20,103 nucleotides of DNA from Bacteroidales bacterium UBA4073. Lineage in GTDB: Bacteria > Bacteroidota > Bacteroidia > Bacteroidales > Tenuifilaceae. The notes beneath the pieces were generated by a model. It worked only from the letters and a program-made list of their open reading frames with translations. It was not told where the DNA came from and searched no databases. Both the position numbers and the translations under genes were made by a program. Of the stretch, positions 8,067 through 15,538 are shown one piece after another; position 1 is the stretch's first letter; each line of letters begins with the position of its first letter. Location: assembly GCA_002383425.1 (NCBI GenBank), contig DFYV01000072.1, forward strand, positions 1 through 20,103. Direction: 5' to 3'.

Positions 8067-9214
8067 TTTTGATACCATCGCATCCATCGTTGAGGTATGT
8101 CGCCATTGCTTGCCGATGTATAATCGGAAGCAGTGCAGCGGACAAGTATTTTACCCCGCATAAGTTTTCGTTTATTCAGGCCAGCTAATTCAAACCACCA
8201 ATTCCCACTGTGTTCGTTTTTATAAAATACCATCTCAATACCTGGGACATCGATGTTTATAACGTATTTCTTATTGTAAGGTAGATTTTTAAGAGGATTT
8301 TCAAGTTTTCGATGCGAAACTCCCTCAATGTAGTGCCATACAACCTGGGCAGCAAGCATTATGGTTTGTTTTTGGGGGCCCTCAATTGCCCCAAGCCCAA
8401 AGAGCCCAAAAAACTTGCTGTTTTGCCCCACGCCTGCGTACCGGGCAAGCATACAAACCTCCTCGGCATACAATCCATTGGGATTACTTACTTTTAAACC
8501 CGGCGCATCGGATGCACGAACAGCAGACATATCGATGCTAACCAAATGGGCATCGAATAGCAAGGGTTCGGCCTCGTGGATATTTCCGCGCAGGTTACCC
8601 AACCTGATGTGCTCATGCTTACGACGTAAAACCCTCTGCTGTATATGCTGTGGTGTAAGATATCCCTGTATGCCAATGAAACTCAAATCAACCAATTTTT
8701 CGTAAGGCTCATCCATCAGGTTGTTAACAAAGTTATCTTCGTGAAAATCGTCGTAATTGCCATCCCAATCTATCTTACAGTCAATAATGGCTAAGCGTAT
8801 AAATTTTTGGCTTATTCGCCAGCCGCTATACACCTTTGATGTAAACTCTTGAGTCCCGCCAATAAAGATTAGCTGTGCTTTACACTCGGTAAGCATCGCC
8901 GATATGGTTTCAACAGCTTGATATTGTTGCGCTAAAGTTAAATTTGCAGGTATGTTACCAGCGTCAAATACTCTACCTTTGGGGTAGTGTATGGAGCTAA
9001 GCCCCCAGAGCTGTTTTCGGATAAGGTTTGAAGGCGAATCGGAATCCCTTGCATCAATGCCAACAATCAGTATATCGGTAGGATGAATGGTGGCATCGGG
9101 GTGATCGTGCAGCCGAATAATCTGGCTTCCCATGCAATGCTTTTTATCAGCAAAAGGGTAACTCCCCACCGTATCGGAAGGGACAAGATAAGCTGTAAGC
9201 TCATTGGCAAACAT
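8051..9214 (-). CDS. Arginase/formiminoglutamase-fold protein with degenerate metal site
   Basis: A 387-aa protein of the ureohydrolase (arginase/agmatinase/formiminoglutamase) superfamily. The three metal-binding motifs are recognisable but broken. Residues 119-123 read GGTQE where enzymes have GGDHS, so the His ligand is Gln122. Residues 145-149 read DCKID where enzymes have DAHxD, so His is Lys147 while both Asp remain. Residues 226-230 read SIDMS where enzymes have SxDxD, so the second Asp is Ser230. Three of six Mn ligands are therefore replaced, and arginase-type chemistry is unlikely. The ATG at 9214 lies 8 bp past the topA stop, so the two are almost certainly co-transcribed. I recall similar genes, often annotated formimidoylglutamase, between topA and gldK in other Bacteroidota. 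Function unknown; a structural or regulatory role tied to T9SS or to topA is inference. Confidence 0.75.
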   Translation of the reverse strand: MFANELTAYLVPSDTVGSYPFADKKHCMGSQIIRLHDHPDATIHPTDILIVGIDARDSDSPSNLIRKQLWGLSSIHYPKGRVFDAGNIPANLTLAQQYQAVETISAMLTECKAQLIFIGGTQEFTSKVYSGWRISQKFIRLAIIDCKIDWDGNYDDFHEDNFVNNLMDEPYEKLVDLSFIGIQGYLTPQHIQQRVLRRKHEHIRLGNLRGNIHEAEPLLFDAHLVSIDMSAVRASDAPGLKVSNPNGLYAEEVCMLARYAGVGQNSKFFGLFGLGAIEGPQKQTIMLAAQVVWHYIEGVSHRKLENPLKNLPYNKKYVINIDVPGIEMVFYKNEHSGNWWFELAGLNKRKLMRGKILVRCTASDYTSASNGDIPQRWMRWYQKVQKI

Positions 9215-9222
9215 GGTAAATT

Positions 9223-11547
9223 CTATTTCTTACCTGATTTCTTGCCTTTTTTCCCCGATTTTCCATTTTCTTCCGCATCGGCAATTATTTTCAAGCAATC
9301 GTTGTAGGTAAGTTCAGCGGCATTAACCCCTTTGGGTAGTTTATAGTTACTCTTTGCCTTTGAAATGTACGGACCCCAGCGACCATTAAGAACCAAAAGT
9401 TCAGAATCTTCGGAAAAAGTTTTGATTACCCGTTGTTTCTCCTTCAATCTACCTTCCTCAATAATTTCAATAGCCCTGGTTAAATCGATGGTCAAGGGAT
9501 TATCATCCTTTTTAAGGGAATAGAATTTACCATTGTGGCGCACGTATGGGCCAAATCGCCCTACAGCAATTACAACCTCATTCCCTTCGAAAGTACCGAT
9601 GTTACGGGGTAGTTTGAAGAGGGCTAATGCCTCCTCAAGGGTTATGGTTGAAATCAATTGACCCTTCAGCAAACTTGCGTATTGTGGCTTTTCCTTGCCG
9701 CTGGAATCGTTACTGCCAAGCTGGACAACCGGCCCGTATCGGCCAATTCTAACGCTAACGGTTTTACCAGTAGCAGGGTCGGTACCTAAAACCCTCTCCC
9801 CTTTGCTATAATCCGATTCCTTTTCGGTTTTTGTTACGTTATCGTGGAAAGGTTTGTAGAACTCATCAATCATCTTGGTCCACTCCAGCTTACCCTCGGC
9901 AATTTCGTCGAACTTCTCTTCAACCTGAGCAGTAAAGTTGTAGTTGACAATATCGGTGAAATACTCCATCAGAAAATCGTTCACCACAATTCCAATATCG
10001 CTTGGGAAAAGCTTAGCCTTTTCGGCACCGGTTACCTCAACCTTTTGGTTTTGGGATATTTTACCCTGTTTAAGGGTAAGGTATTGGTAAGGTCGTTCAA
10101 CACCAGGTCTATCTTCCTTAACCACATATCCCCGGGCGATTATGGTTGATATGGTGGGGGCATAAGTTGAAGGGCGACCAATTCCGAGCTCCTCCAGTTT
10201 CTTAACCAGGCTTGCCTCGGTGTACCTTGCAGGACGTTGGGTAAACCTTTCCATTGCAACAATTTGCATGGGTTGTAGTACCTGATCAGCCTTAACAAGA
10301 GGGAGTAGATCTTTACCACTCTCCTCGCCCTCGTCGTCGGTCGATTCGTTGTACACCTTAAGGAAACCATCGAAAAGGATAACCTCACCTGTGGCAACGA
10401 ATTGGTACTTTGAACCGGAAACATCAATGGTAATGGTTGTACGTTCAAATTGAGCCTCGCTCATCTGCGAAGCAAGGGTCCGTTTTCTTATCAAATTATA
10501 CAGCTTCTGTTCGGCTGCTGAACCTGGAATCTTTTCCTTATCGATATAGGTAGGTCTTATGGCTTCGTGAGCTTCCTGTGCGCCCTTGGTTTTGGTTTTA
10601 AACTGGCGGGTATGTGCATACCTGTCACCGTACTCCTTTAGGATTACCTCACGGCTTTCTGCCAAAGCCAAGTTGGAAAGATTAACCGAATCGGTACGCA
10701 TATAGGTAATGTAACCTGCCTCATAGAGTCTTTGGGCAAGGGTCATGATTTGAGAAACCGAAAAGCCATACTTACGGCTTGCTTCTTGCTGTAAGGTAGA
10801 GGTAGTAAAAGGTGGAGGAGGCGATTTCCGGCCAGGCTTTTTTACAACATCAACTACTTTAAAGGTCGCTTTCTTACAGTGCTCTAAAAAGGTTTTCGCC
10901 TCTTCAATGGTATTAAGCTTTTCCGATAGTTCTGCCTTGAAAGGTGTTTTGGCTTCGAAATCGGCAACAACCTTATAAAATGAGCTGGTATTAAAATTTA
11001 TGATTTCCCTTTCGCGCTCAACAATAAGCCTGAGAGCTACCGATTGTACACGTCCTGCTGATAGCGCTGGTTTTACCTTTTTCCAAAGTATTGGCGATAT
11101 TTCAAATCCAACCAATCTATCTAAAACCCTACGAGCTTGCTGTGAATTAACCAGGCGTTCATCAATTGAACGGGGATTCTGAATGGCTTGCTGTATGGCA
11201 TTCTTAGTGATTTCGTGGAATACTATCCGTTTGGTTTTTTTTGGGTCAAGTTTAAGCACCTCGGATAGATGCCAGGCAATGGCCTCTCCCTCCCGGTCCT
11301 CATCAGATGCCAGCCATACAATTTGAGCCTGTTCGGCGGCTTTCTTCAACTCATCAACTACCTTTTTCTTGTCGTCGTTTATGACATACTGTGGCTTATA
11401 CCCCTTTTTCAAATCAACGCCAAGCTTATTTTTTGACAGGTCGCGAATATGCCCAAAACTCGATTTCACCACAAAATCTTTCCCTAAAAACTTTTCAATG
11501 GTTTTGGCTTTAGCGGGCGACTCAACAATAACCAGGTTAGGTATCAT
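9223..11547 (-). CDS. topA: DNA topoisomerase I (type IA)
   Basis: Relaxes negative supercoils by cutting one strand through a 5'-phosphotyrosine link. The 774-aa protein begins with a Toprim domain: Glu9 in VIVESPAKAKTIEKFLG and the metal motif DEDREGE at 82-88. The core includes SAGRVQSVALRL (163-173) and the catalytic Tyr282 in YMRTDS, followed by EAHEAIRPT and GIGRPSTYAPTISTI. The C-terminus has three topoisomerase C-terminal repeats marked by GRYGPVV, GRFGPYV and GRWGPYI, with no C4 zinc fingers. It ends in a Lys/Gly tail (GKSGKKGKKSGKK), probably DNA-binding. Length and repeat architecture are usual for Bacteroidota. A promoter lies 31-62 bp upstream. The arginase-like gene follows at once. 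Confidence 0.97.
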   Translation of the reverse strand: MIPNLVIVESPAKAKTIEKFLGKDFVVKSSFGHIRDLSKNKLGVDLKKGYKPQYVINDDKKKVVDELKKAAEQAQIVWLASDEDREGEAIAWHLSEVLKLDPKKTKRIVFHEITKNAIQQAIQNPRSIDERLVNSQQARRVLDRLVGFEISPILWKKVKPALSAGRVQSVALRLIVEREREIINFNTSSFYKVVADFEAKTPFKAELSEKLNTIEEAKTFLEHCKKATFKVVDVVKKPGRKSPPPPFTTSTLQQEASRKYGFSVSQIMTLAQRLYEAGYITYMRTDSVNLSNLALAESREVILKEYGDRYAHTRQFKTKTKGAQEAHEAIRPTYIDKEKIPGSAAEQKLYNLIRKRTLASQMSEAQFERTTITIDVSGSKYQFVATGEVILFDGFLKVYNESTDDEGEESGKDLLPLVKADQVLQPMQIVAMERFTQRPARYTEASLVKKLEELGIGRPSTYAPTISTIIARGYVVKEDRPGVERPYQYLTLKQGKISQNQKVEVTGAEKAKLFPSDIGIVVNDFLMEYFTDIVNYNFTAQVEEKFDEIAEGKLEWTKMIDEFYKPFHDNVTKTEKESDYSKGERVLGTDPATGKTVSVRIGRYGPVVQLGSNDSSGKEKPQYASLLKGQLISTITLEEALALFKLPRNIGTFEGNEVVIAVGRFGPYVRHNGKFYSLKKDDNPLTIDLTRAIEIIEEGRLKEKQRVIKTFSEDSELLVLNGRWGPYISKAKSNYKLPKGVNAAELTYNDCLKIIADAEENGKSGKKGKKSGKK

Positions 11548-11577
11548 ACCTTTATATTATTACTTATTTGATTGGCA

Positions 11578-11609
11578 CAAAGTAAAGAAATTGATATGGT
11601 TTGAACAAA
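11578..11609 (-). promoter_or_regulatory. Candidate promoter of topA and the arginase-like gene
   Basis: On the minus strand, TTTG (11609-11606) is followed after 20 bp by TTACTTTG (11585-11578), one base away from TAnnTTTG. The predicted start near 11571 leaves a leader of about 24 nt before the topA ATG. Confidence 0.5.
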
Positions 11610-11800
11610 ATTCTGCCAATATATCGAACTTCATTTTTTAAACTAAGCGTTGATTTTTTGTTTACTTAGCAACCATTTTACCCTTTCATCAAAAAATAAA
11701 ATTGCTTTTTTGCTCCCATAATTTACTAACTTTACGCCGTAAAGTTGTACTACAGGTACAATACTTTTGGAAATGATATAGATGAGTATGCTACGAAAGG

Positions 11801-12064
11801 CACGATGGCACGAAGGTACGAAGGCACGATGGAACGATAGCACGAAGGCACGATGGAACGATGGCACGATAGCACGATAGAACGAAGGCACGAAGGCACG
11901 AAAGCACGATGGCACGATGGAACGAAGGCACGAAGGCACGAAGGCACGAGAGCACGATGGCACGAGGGTACGATGGCACGAGGGTACGATAGAACGATAG
12001 AACGAAGGCACGATAGCACGATAGAACGAAGGTACGATAGCGAGATAGCACGAAAGAACGAAAT
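11801..12064. repeat. Octamer array, 33 phase-locked units
   Basis: Thirty-three consecutive 8-bp units, no slip in register, consensus HACGADRG. The ACGA core and the final G are nearly invariant. Position 1 is C, A or T but never G, position 6 is A, T or G but never C, and position 7 is G or A. Only unit 31 (CGAGATAG) and the last unit (AACGAAAT) break the pattern. All frames are free of stops across the array. It sits between the divergent topA and PBP genes, about 270 bp upstream of the latter. Confidence 0.93.
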
Positions 12065-12168
12065 GGTAGAAATAAGAATGAGTCCGGTATAAAAAGCATG
12101 TTTTATTTTAGCAAAACAAACTATATTATTAATTATCAGCATTTTAAAAACATTATAAAATTTGTTTT

Positions 12169-12204
12169 AACTTTATAAACTTTATGAACTTTATGAACTT
12201 TATA
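12169..12204. repeat. Nonamer array, four units
   Basis: Four tandem 9-bp units, AACTTTATA, AACTTTATG (x2), AACTTTATA. On the other strand the unit reads as the ATAAAGTTC/GTAAAGTTC family found at 19791-19842, so the two arrays are inverted relatives. Confidence 0.85.
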
Positions 12205-12297
12205 GACTGAACTCATGCAATGAAAGAGACTTTTCGGATAGACAGATTTTTGAGATATAAGTAGTGCACTGTTATGTTTTATACTGAGCATTTCAGG

Positions 12298-12331
12298 TTG
12301 AAAAGCTGGATTAAATTAACCCTAAACTTTG
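12298..12331 (+). promoter_or_regulatory. Possible promoter for the class A PBP gene
   Basis: TTG at 12298-12300 and TAAACTTTG at 12323-12331, with 22 bp between, approximate the Bacteroidota promoter but with one extra base inside TAnnTTTG. If used, transcription would begin within a few bases of the ATG at 12339, giving a nearly leaderless message. Weak evidence. Confidence 0.3.
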
Positions 12332-12338
12332 CACAAGA

Positions 12339-14681
12339 ATGAAACTAAGCGATCCTGCAACAATTCAAAAGTTTAAAAGATGGTTTTGGGGAATAATAGG
12401 TTTTGGCTTCCTTTTTATTGTATCAATCTTTATACTGATTGGTCTTGAATTTTTTGGGCCGCTTCCAACCTTCAAAGAACTTGAAAACCCTAAAAGCAAT
12501 GTTGCTTCGGAGTTGATTTCGGAAGATAATATTGTGCTTGGTAATATTTATAAGGAATACAGGAGTTTTGTGGACTATAATGAAATTTCACCTAATGTTA
12601 TCAATGCACTTATTGCCACAGAAGATATCCGATTCCACAGCCATAGTGGTATCGACATTAAGGGTTTAGGCCGGGTAATAGTAAAGACATTACTTTTTTC
12701 CCAGCGTTCGGCGGGTGGAGGTAGTACCATAACCCAGCAGCTCGCAAAAAACCTTTTCCCCCGCAATATACCAAGTAAACAAAACGCCGTGGTAAAAACC
12801 GCTAAGCTGGTTATTACCAAGTTCAAGGAATGGATAACTTCGGTTAAACTGGAACGTAACTACACCAAGCAGGAAATTGCTACCATGTACCTAAACGTGG
12901 TTGAATTTGGTAGCAATGCATTTGGCATTAAGGCAGCAGCCAAAACCTTTTTTAACACCACCCCCGATTCACTTACCATTGATCAGGCCGCCCTGCTGGT
13001 TGGTGTTGTAAATGCTCCTACCCGGTATAGCCCCGTTCGTAATCCTGAAAACGCACTACACCGCCGCAATGTGGTGCTTGGCCAAATGCTTAAGTATGGG
13101 TACATTAGCCAACAGCAATTCGATTCTATTTCAAAACTCCCTATTGTACTTAAATACCAAATGCAGGATCACAACCAGGGTACTGCCACATACTTCAGGG
13201 AGATGTTGCGTTTGTTTATCACGGCAAACAAGCCAAACCCAAAACGTTACTGGTCGGAACAACTCTATAAGGAAGATTCGCTCCTTTGGGAAACCAATCC
13301 GCTTTACGGTTGGTGTAACAAAAATACCAAACCTGATGGGACTCCATACAATGTTTACACCGATGGATTAAAGATTTATACCACCATAAACTCACGCATG
13401 CAGCGCTATGCAGAGGAATCGGTTACTGAGCATCTTAAAAACGACCTTCAACCAGCACTTGATAAGGAGATCAAAGCACGCGGCGGAAAAATTTTTTACG
13501 ATTTAACCCCCGAACAGGCCGATCATATCATTTACATGGCCATGCGTCAAACCCAAAGATACAGGGGGCTTATTGCATCAGGAGCACCACGCGACAGCAT
13601 TATGGCTAACTTTAATGAAAAAATACCCATGACGGTATTTTCATGGAAGGGCGAACGCGATACGGTTATGTCCCCTATCGATTCTATACGTTATTACAAA
13701 CAATTCCTACGTTCCAGCTTTATGGCTATGGATCCACATAACGGCAACGTCAGAGCTTACGTGGGAGGACCCGATTTTAAACATTTTAAATACGATATGG
13801 TACGGCAAGGTAAACGCCAGGTTGGTTCTACTATTAAACCGTTCCTTTACACCCTGGCCATGCAGGAGGGTTATTCGCCTTGCACCAAAGTCCCCAATGT
13901 TACACAAACCTTTGTTGTTGGCGATACCATTTGGGCACCCAAAAATTCCGGGAGTACCAAGTACGATGGACAAATGGTTACCCTAAAATGGGGACTATCG
14001 AACTCAGTTAATAACATCTCAGCCTGGATAATGAAACAGTTTGCGCCTAGTGCCGTTGCAGAAATGATTCACCAGCTTGGCATTAAAAGCTACATTGACC
14101 CTGTTCCTTCAATTATTCTTGGAACATCGGAGTTTAGCCTTTACGAAATGGTTAGCGCTTATGGAACCTTCGTGAATAAAGGTGTACAGGTAGAACCAAT
14201 TTTTGTAACCAGGATTGAAGATAAAAACGGAAATGTTCTGGCAACCTTTAACACCAAGAAAAACGAGGCCATTAGCGAACAAACCGCTTACCTCATGATA
14301 AATCTTTTAGAAAGCGTTGTTAATCAGGGTACTGGCGTTCGGTTACGCATAAAGTATCAGCTACAGGGTAAAATTGGAGGCAAAACAGGAACAACACAAC
14401 ACCACTCCGATGGTTGGTTTATGGGGGTTACTCCAAACCTGGTTGCCGGTGTTTGGACTGGCGCCGAAGACCGCTCGGTTCACTTCCAAAACCTGGCTCT
14501 GGGACAAGGGGCTAACATGGCCCTGCCAGTATTTGGTTTGTTCATGCAAAAGGTTTACGCCGACCCCTCGCTTGGCATTTCACCTAACGACGATTGGCAA
14601 AAACCTTTGCTACCCGGCAATATCAGCATAAATTGCGAAACTGATGTAAGTTACGAGATTAATGAGATTGAAATCTATTAA
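12339..14681 (+). CDS. Class A penicillin-binding protein (PBP1A family)
   Basis: A bifunctional 780-aa cell-wall synthase that polymerises lipid II and cross-links the peptides in the periplasm. A short cytoplasmic N-terminus and one membrane anchor (about 16-38) precede a GT51 glycosyltransferase domain with catalytic Glu95 in TEDIRFH and the GGGSTITQQLAKNLF motif at 126-140. The transpeptidase has SxxK (Ser497-Thr-Ile-Lys500), SxN (Ser556-Val-Asn558) and KTG (682-684, in GKTGTT), so all catalytic boxes are intact. Length fits Bacteroidota PBP1A/mrcA proteins. The gene stands alone on the plus strand, divergent from topA and convergent with the radA operon. A nested inverted repeat starting 142 bp downstream may end its transcript. 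Confidence 0.95.
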   Translation: MKLSDPATIQKFKRWFWGIIGFGFLFIVSIFILIGLEFFGPLPTFKELENPKSNVASELISEDNIVLGNIYKEYRSFVDYNEISPNVINALIATEDIRFHSHSGIDIKGLGRVIVKTLLFSQRSAGGGSTITQQLAKNLFPRNIPSKQNAVVKTAKLVITKFKEWITSVKLERNYTKQEIATMYLNVVEFGSNAFGIKAAAKTFFNTTPDSLTIDQAALLVGVVNAPTRYSPVRNPENALHRRNVVLGQMLKYGYISQQQFDSISKLPIVLKYQMQDHNQGTATYFREMLRLFITANKPNPKRYWSEQLYKEDSLLWETNPLYGWCNKNTKPDGTPYNVYTDGLKIYTTINSRMQRYAEESVTEHLKNDLQPALDKEIKARGGKIFYDLTPEQADHIIYMAMRQTQRYRGLIASGAPRDSIMANFNEKIPMTVFSWKGERDTVMSPIDSIRYYKQFLRSSFMAMDPHNGNVRAYVGGPDFKHFKYDMVRQGKRQVGSTIKPFLYTLAMQEGYSPCTKVPNVTQTFVVGDTIWAPKNSGSTKYDGQMVTLKWGLSNSVNNISAWIMKQFAPSAVAEMIHQLGIKSYIDPVPSIILGTSEFSLYEMVSAYGTFVNKGVQVEPIFVTRIEDKNGNVLATFNTKKNEAISEQTAYLMINLLESVVNQGTGVRLRIKYQLQGKIGGKTGTTQHHSDGWFMGVTPNLVAGVWTGAEDRSVHFQNLALGQGANMALPVFGLFMQKVYADPSLGISPNDDWQKPLLPGNISINCETDVSYEINEIEIY

Positions 14682-14752
14682 ACCCAAACTTGTAATTAGG
14701 TTTTATTTTTAGGTTCTACCACGAATTTAATGATAACTTGCAATTTGTTTAT

Positions 14753-14796
14753 ATGTAGTTAAAATGTAGTTCATATTTAGTTAATATGTTGTAATT
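14753..14796. repeat. 11-bp repeat block, left side of repeat element A
   Basis: Four tandem 11-bp units, ATGTAGTTAAA, ATGTAGTTCAT, ATTTAGTTAAT and ATGTTGTAATT. They are related to the ATGTGGTTTAA-type units at 20076-20103 and, in reverse orientation, to the AACCACATTTA units at 15066-15109. Confidence 0.75.
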
Positions 14797-14822
14797 GTAT
14801 TCTCTCAAAAAAGCAGGGTAAA

Positions 14823-14971
14823 AATAAGGTAATAAGGTTAAAAAAGTTGATTGTATTCATTTTGTACTAAGGTTTTTTGATTAAATAAGGTTTTTTATAA
14901 ACCTTATTCCCAAACTTTTTAACCTTAGTACAAAAATATTGACGTATGAATATTAACCTTATTACCTTATT
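14823..14971. repeat. Nested inverted repeat of 149 nt with three perfect arms
   Basis: Three perfect arm pairs nest around a centre near 14896: 19 bp (14823-14841 with 14953-14971), 15 bp (14860-14874 with 14921-14935) and 10 bp (14884-14893 with 14899-14908). A shorter ATTCAT/ATGAAT pair lies between the first two. Every main arm contains AAGGTT or AACCTT. Single strands could fold into a long hairpin. No transposase or other gene lies within it. It may end the PBP transcript or be the core of a small non-autonomous element. Confidence 0.9.
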
Positions 14972-15065
14972 GGGAAAGGCACGATAAATTTGTTTCTAAC
15001 CATACCTTTTTGAGCAGATACTTGTAATTAAGAAATTGAAAATATTTAGAAAAAGCAACCATCTT

Positions 15066-15122
15066 AACCACATTTCAACCACATTTATAACTATATTTAA
15101 CCACTAAAATAAGGGTAGTACC
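15066..15122 (-). repeat. Dispersed repeat, copy A (11-bp units plus conserved core)
   Basis: AACCACATTTC, AACCACATTTA and AACTATATTTA-like 11-bp units (15066-15109) merge into a 29-nt core at 15094-15122 ending in AAGGGTAGTACC. The reverse complement of this core matches 20010-20037 except for one base in an A-run, and 11-bp units follow it on the same side in both copies. Copy A is the inverted copy. Confidence 0.82.
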
Positions 15123-15194
15123 TATTTTTATTACCTGTTAAATCGAAAATATCTATGAGCCGACTCTAAAAAGAACAAAAACATAAATCTTCTA

Positions 15195-15285
15195 ACCGCA
15201 AAGGCACAGAGACGCTAAGTAATGGTTTTTAACAGATGTAAATAACTTTTAATGGCTTCGCTTTGCGCCTTAGCGTCTTGGCGGT
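15195..15285. repeat. Imperfect dyad with CGCAAAGGC-type sequence
   Basis: The left arm 15195-15219 (ACCGCAAAGGCACAGAGACG then CTAAG) faces the right arm 15261-15285 (CTTTGCGCCTTAGCGTCTTG then GCGGT). GACGCTAAG (15211-15219) pairs perfectly with CTTAGCGTC (15269-15277), and ACCGC pairs with GCGGT at the ends. It is richer in GC than its surroundings. It resembles the CGCAAAGGCGCAAAGACGC intergenic repeats I recall from other bacteria. Confidence 0.7.
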
Positions 15286-15315
15286 GAATTTTCTAACAGC
15301 AAAATCGCTGAGATG

Positions 15316-15537
15316 GTTGATGGTTGTTCGTTGTTCGGAAAAATAGTTGATGGTTGACGGTTGAAAGATGTTCGTTGTTCGTTGTTCGTTGTTCGGAAAA
15401 AGGAATCTTTAATTCGTAATTCGTAATTCGTAATTCGTAATTCGGAATTTGGAATTTGGAACCTTGAACCCTGAACCTTGAACCTTGAACCTTGAACCTT
15501 AAACCTTTATCCTTTATCCTTTATCCTTTAACTTCTA
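15316..15537. repeat. Heptamer array 3, longest
   Basis: About 31 seven-bp words with only two slips (+2 at 15344 and +3 near 15367). From 15370 to 15537 the register is unbroken: GTTCGTT (x3), GTTCGGA, AAAAGGA, ATCTTTA, ATTCGTA (x4), ATTCGGA, ATTTGGA (x2), ACCTTGA, ACCCTGA, ACCTTGA (x3), ACCTTAA, ACCTTTA, TCCTTTA (x3), ACTTCTA. Adjacent words often differ by only one or two bases. It ends right at the stop codon of the ABC gene and repeats the word order of array 1. Confidence 0.92.
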
Positions 15538-15538
15538 T

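Larger units (their letters stand above)
11548..12338. other. Divergent intergenic region between topA and the PBP gene
   Basis: This 791-bp region has the topA promoter at its left end, AT-rich unique DNA (11610-11790), the octamer array (11801-12064), a short nonamer array (12169-12204) and a candidate promoter next to the PBP gene. Long open frames on both strands over 11640-12142 arise because a stop-free 8-bp repeat reads the same peptide in every frame; they are not genes. Confidence 0.75.
14682..15538. other. Convergent intergenic region packed with repeats
   Basis: This 857-bp gap between the convergent PBP and ABC genes contains, in order, 11-bp repeats, the 149-nt nested inverted repeat, opposite-facing 11-bp repeats joined to a 29-nt core (15094-15122), a GC-richer dyad (15195-15285) and heptamer array 3. 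No open frame with family features, tRNA or other RNA gene was seen. Confidence 0.75.

Noticed and set aside
11643..12142. Overlapping minus-strand frames coding RAFVPSC-type repeat peptides, and a plus-strand frame at 11853-12092
   Set aside because: They arise because an 8-bp stop-free repeat reads the same 8-residue cycle in all three frames. There is no signal peptide, domain or start context.
14823..14971. Insertion sequence ends
   Set aside because: There is no transposase frame between the arms and no visible target-site duplication; only a non-autonomous element remains possible.
14682..15538. tRNA or other standard RNA gene in the long convergent gap
   Set aside because: No cloverleaf or conserved TψC/anticodon pattern was found; the structure present is explained by repeats.
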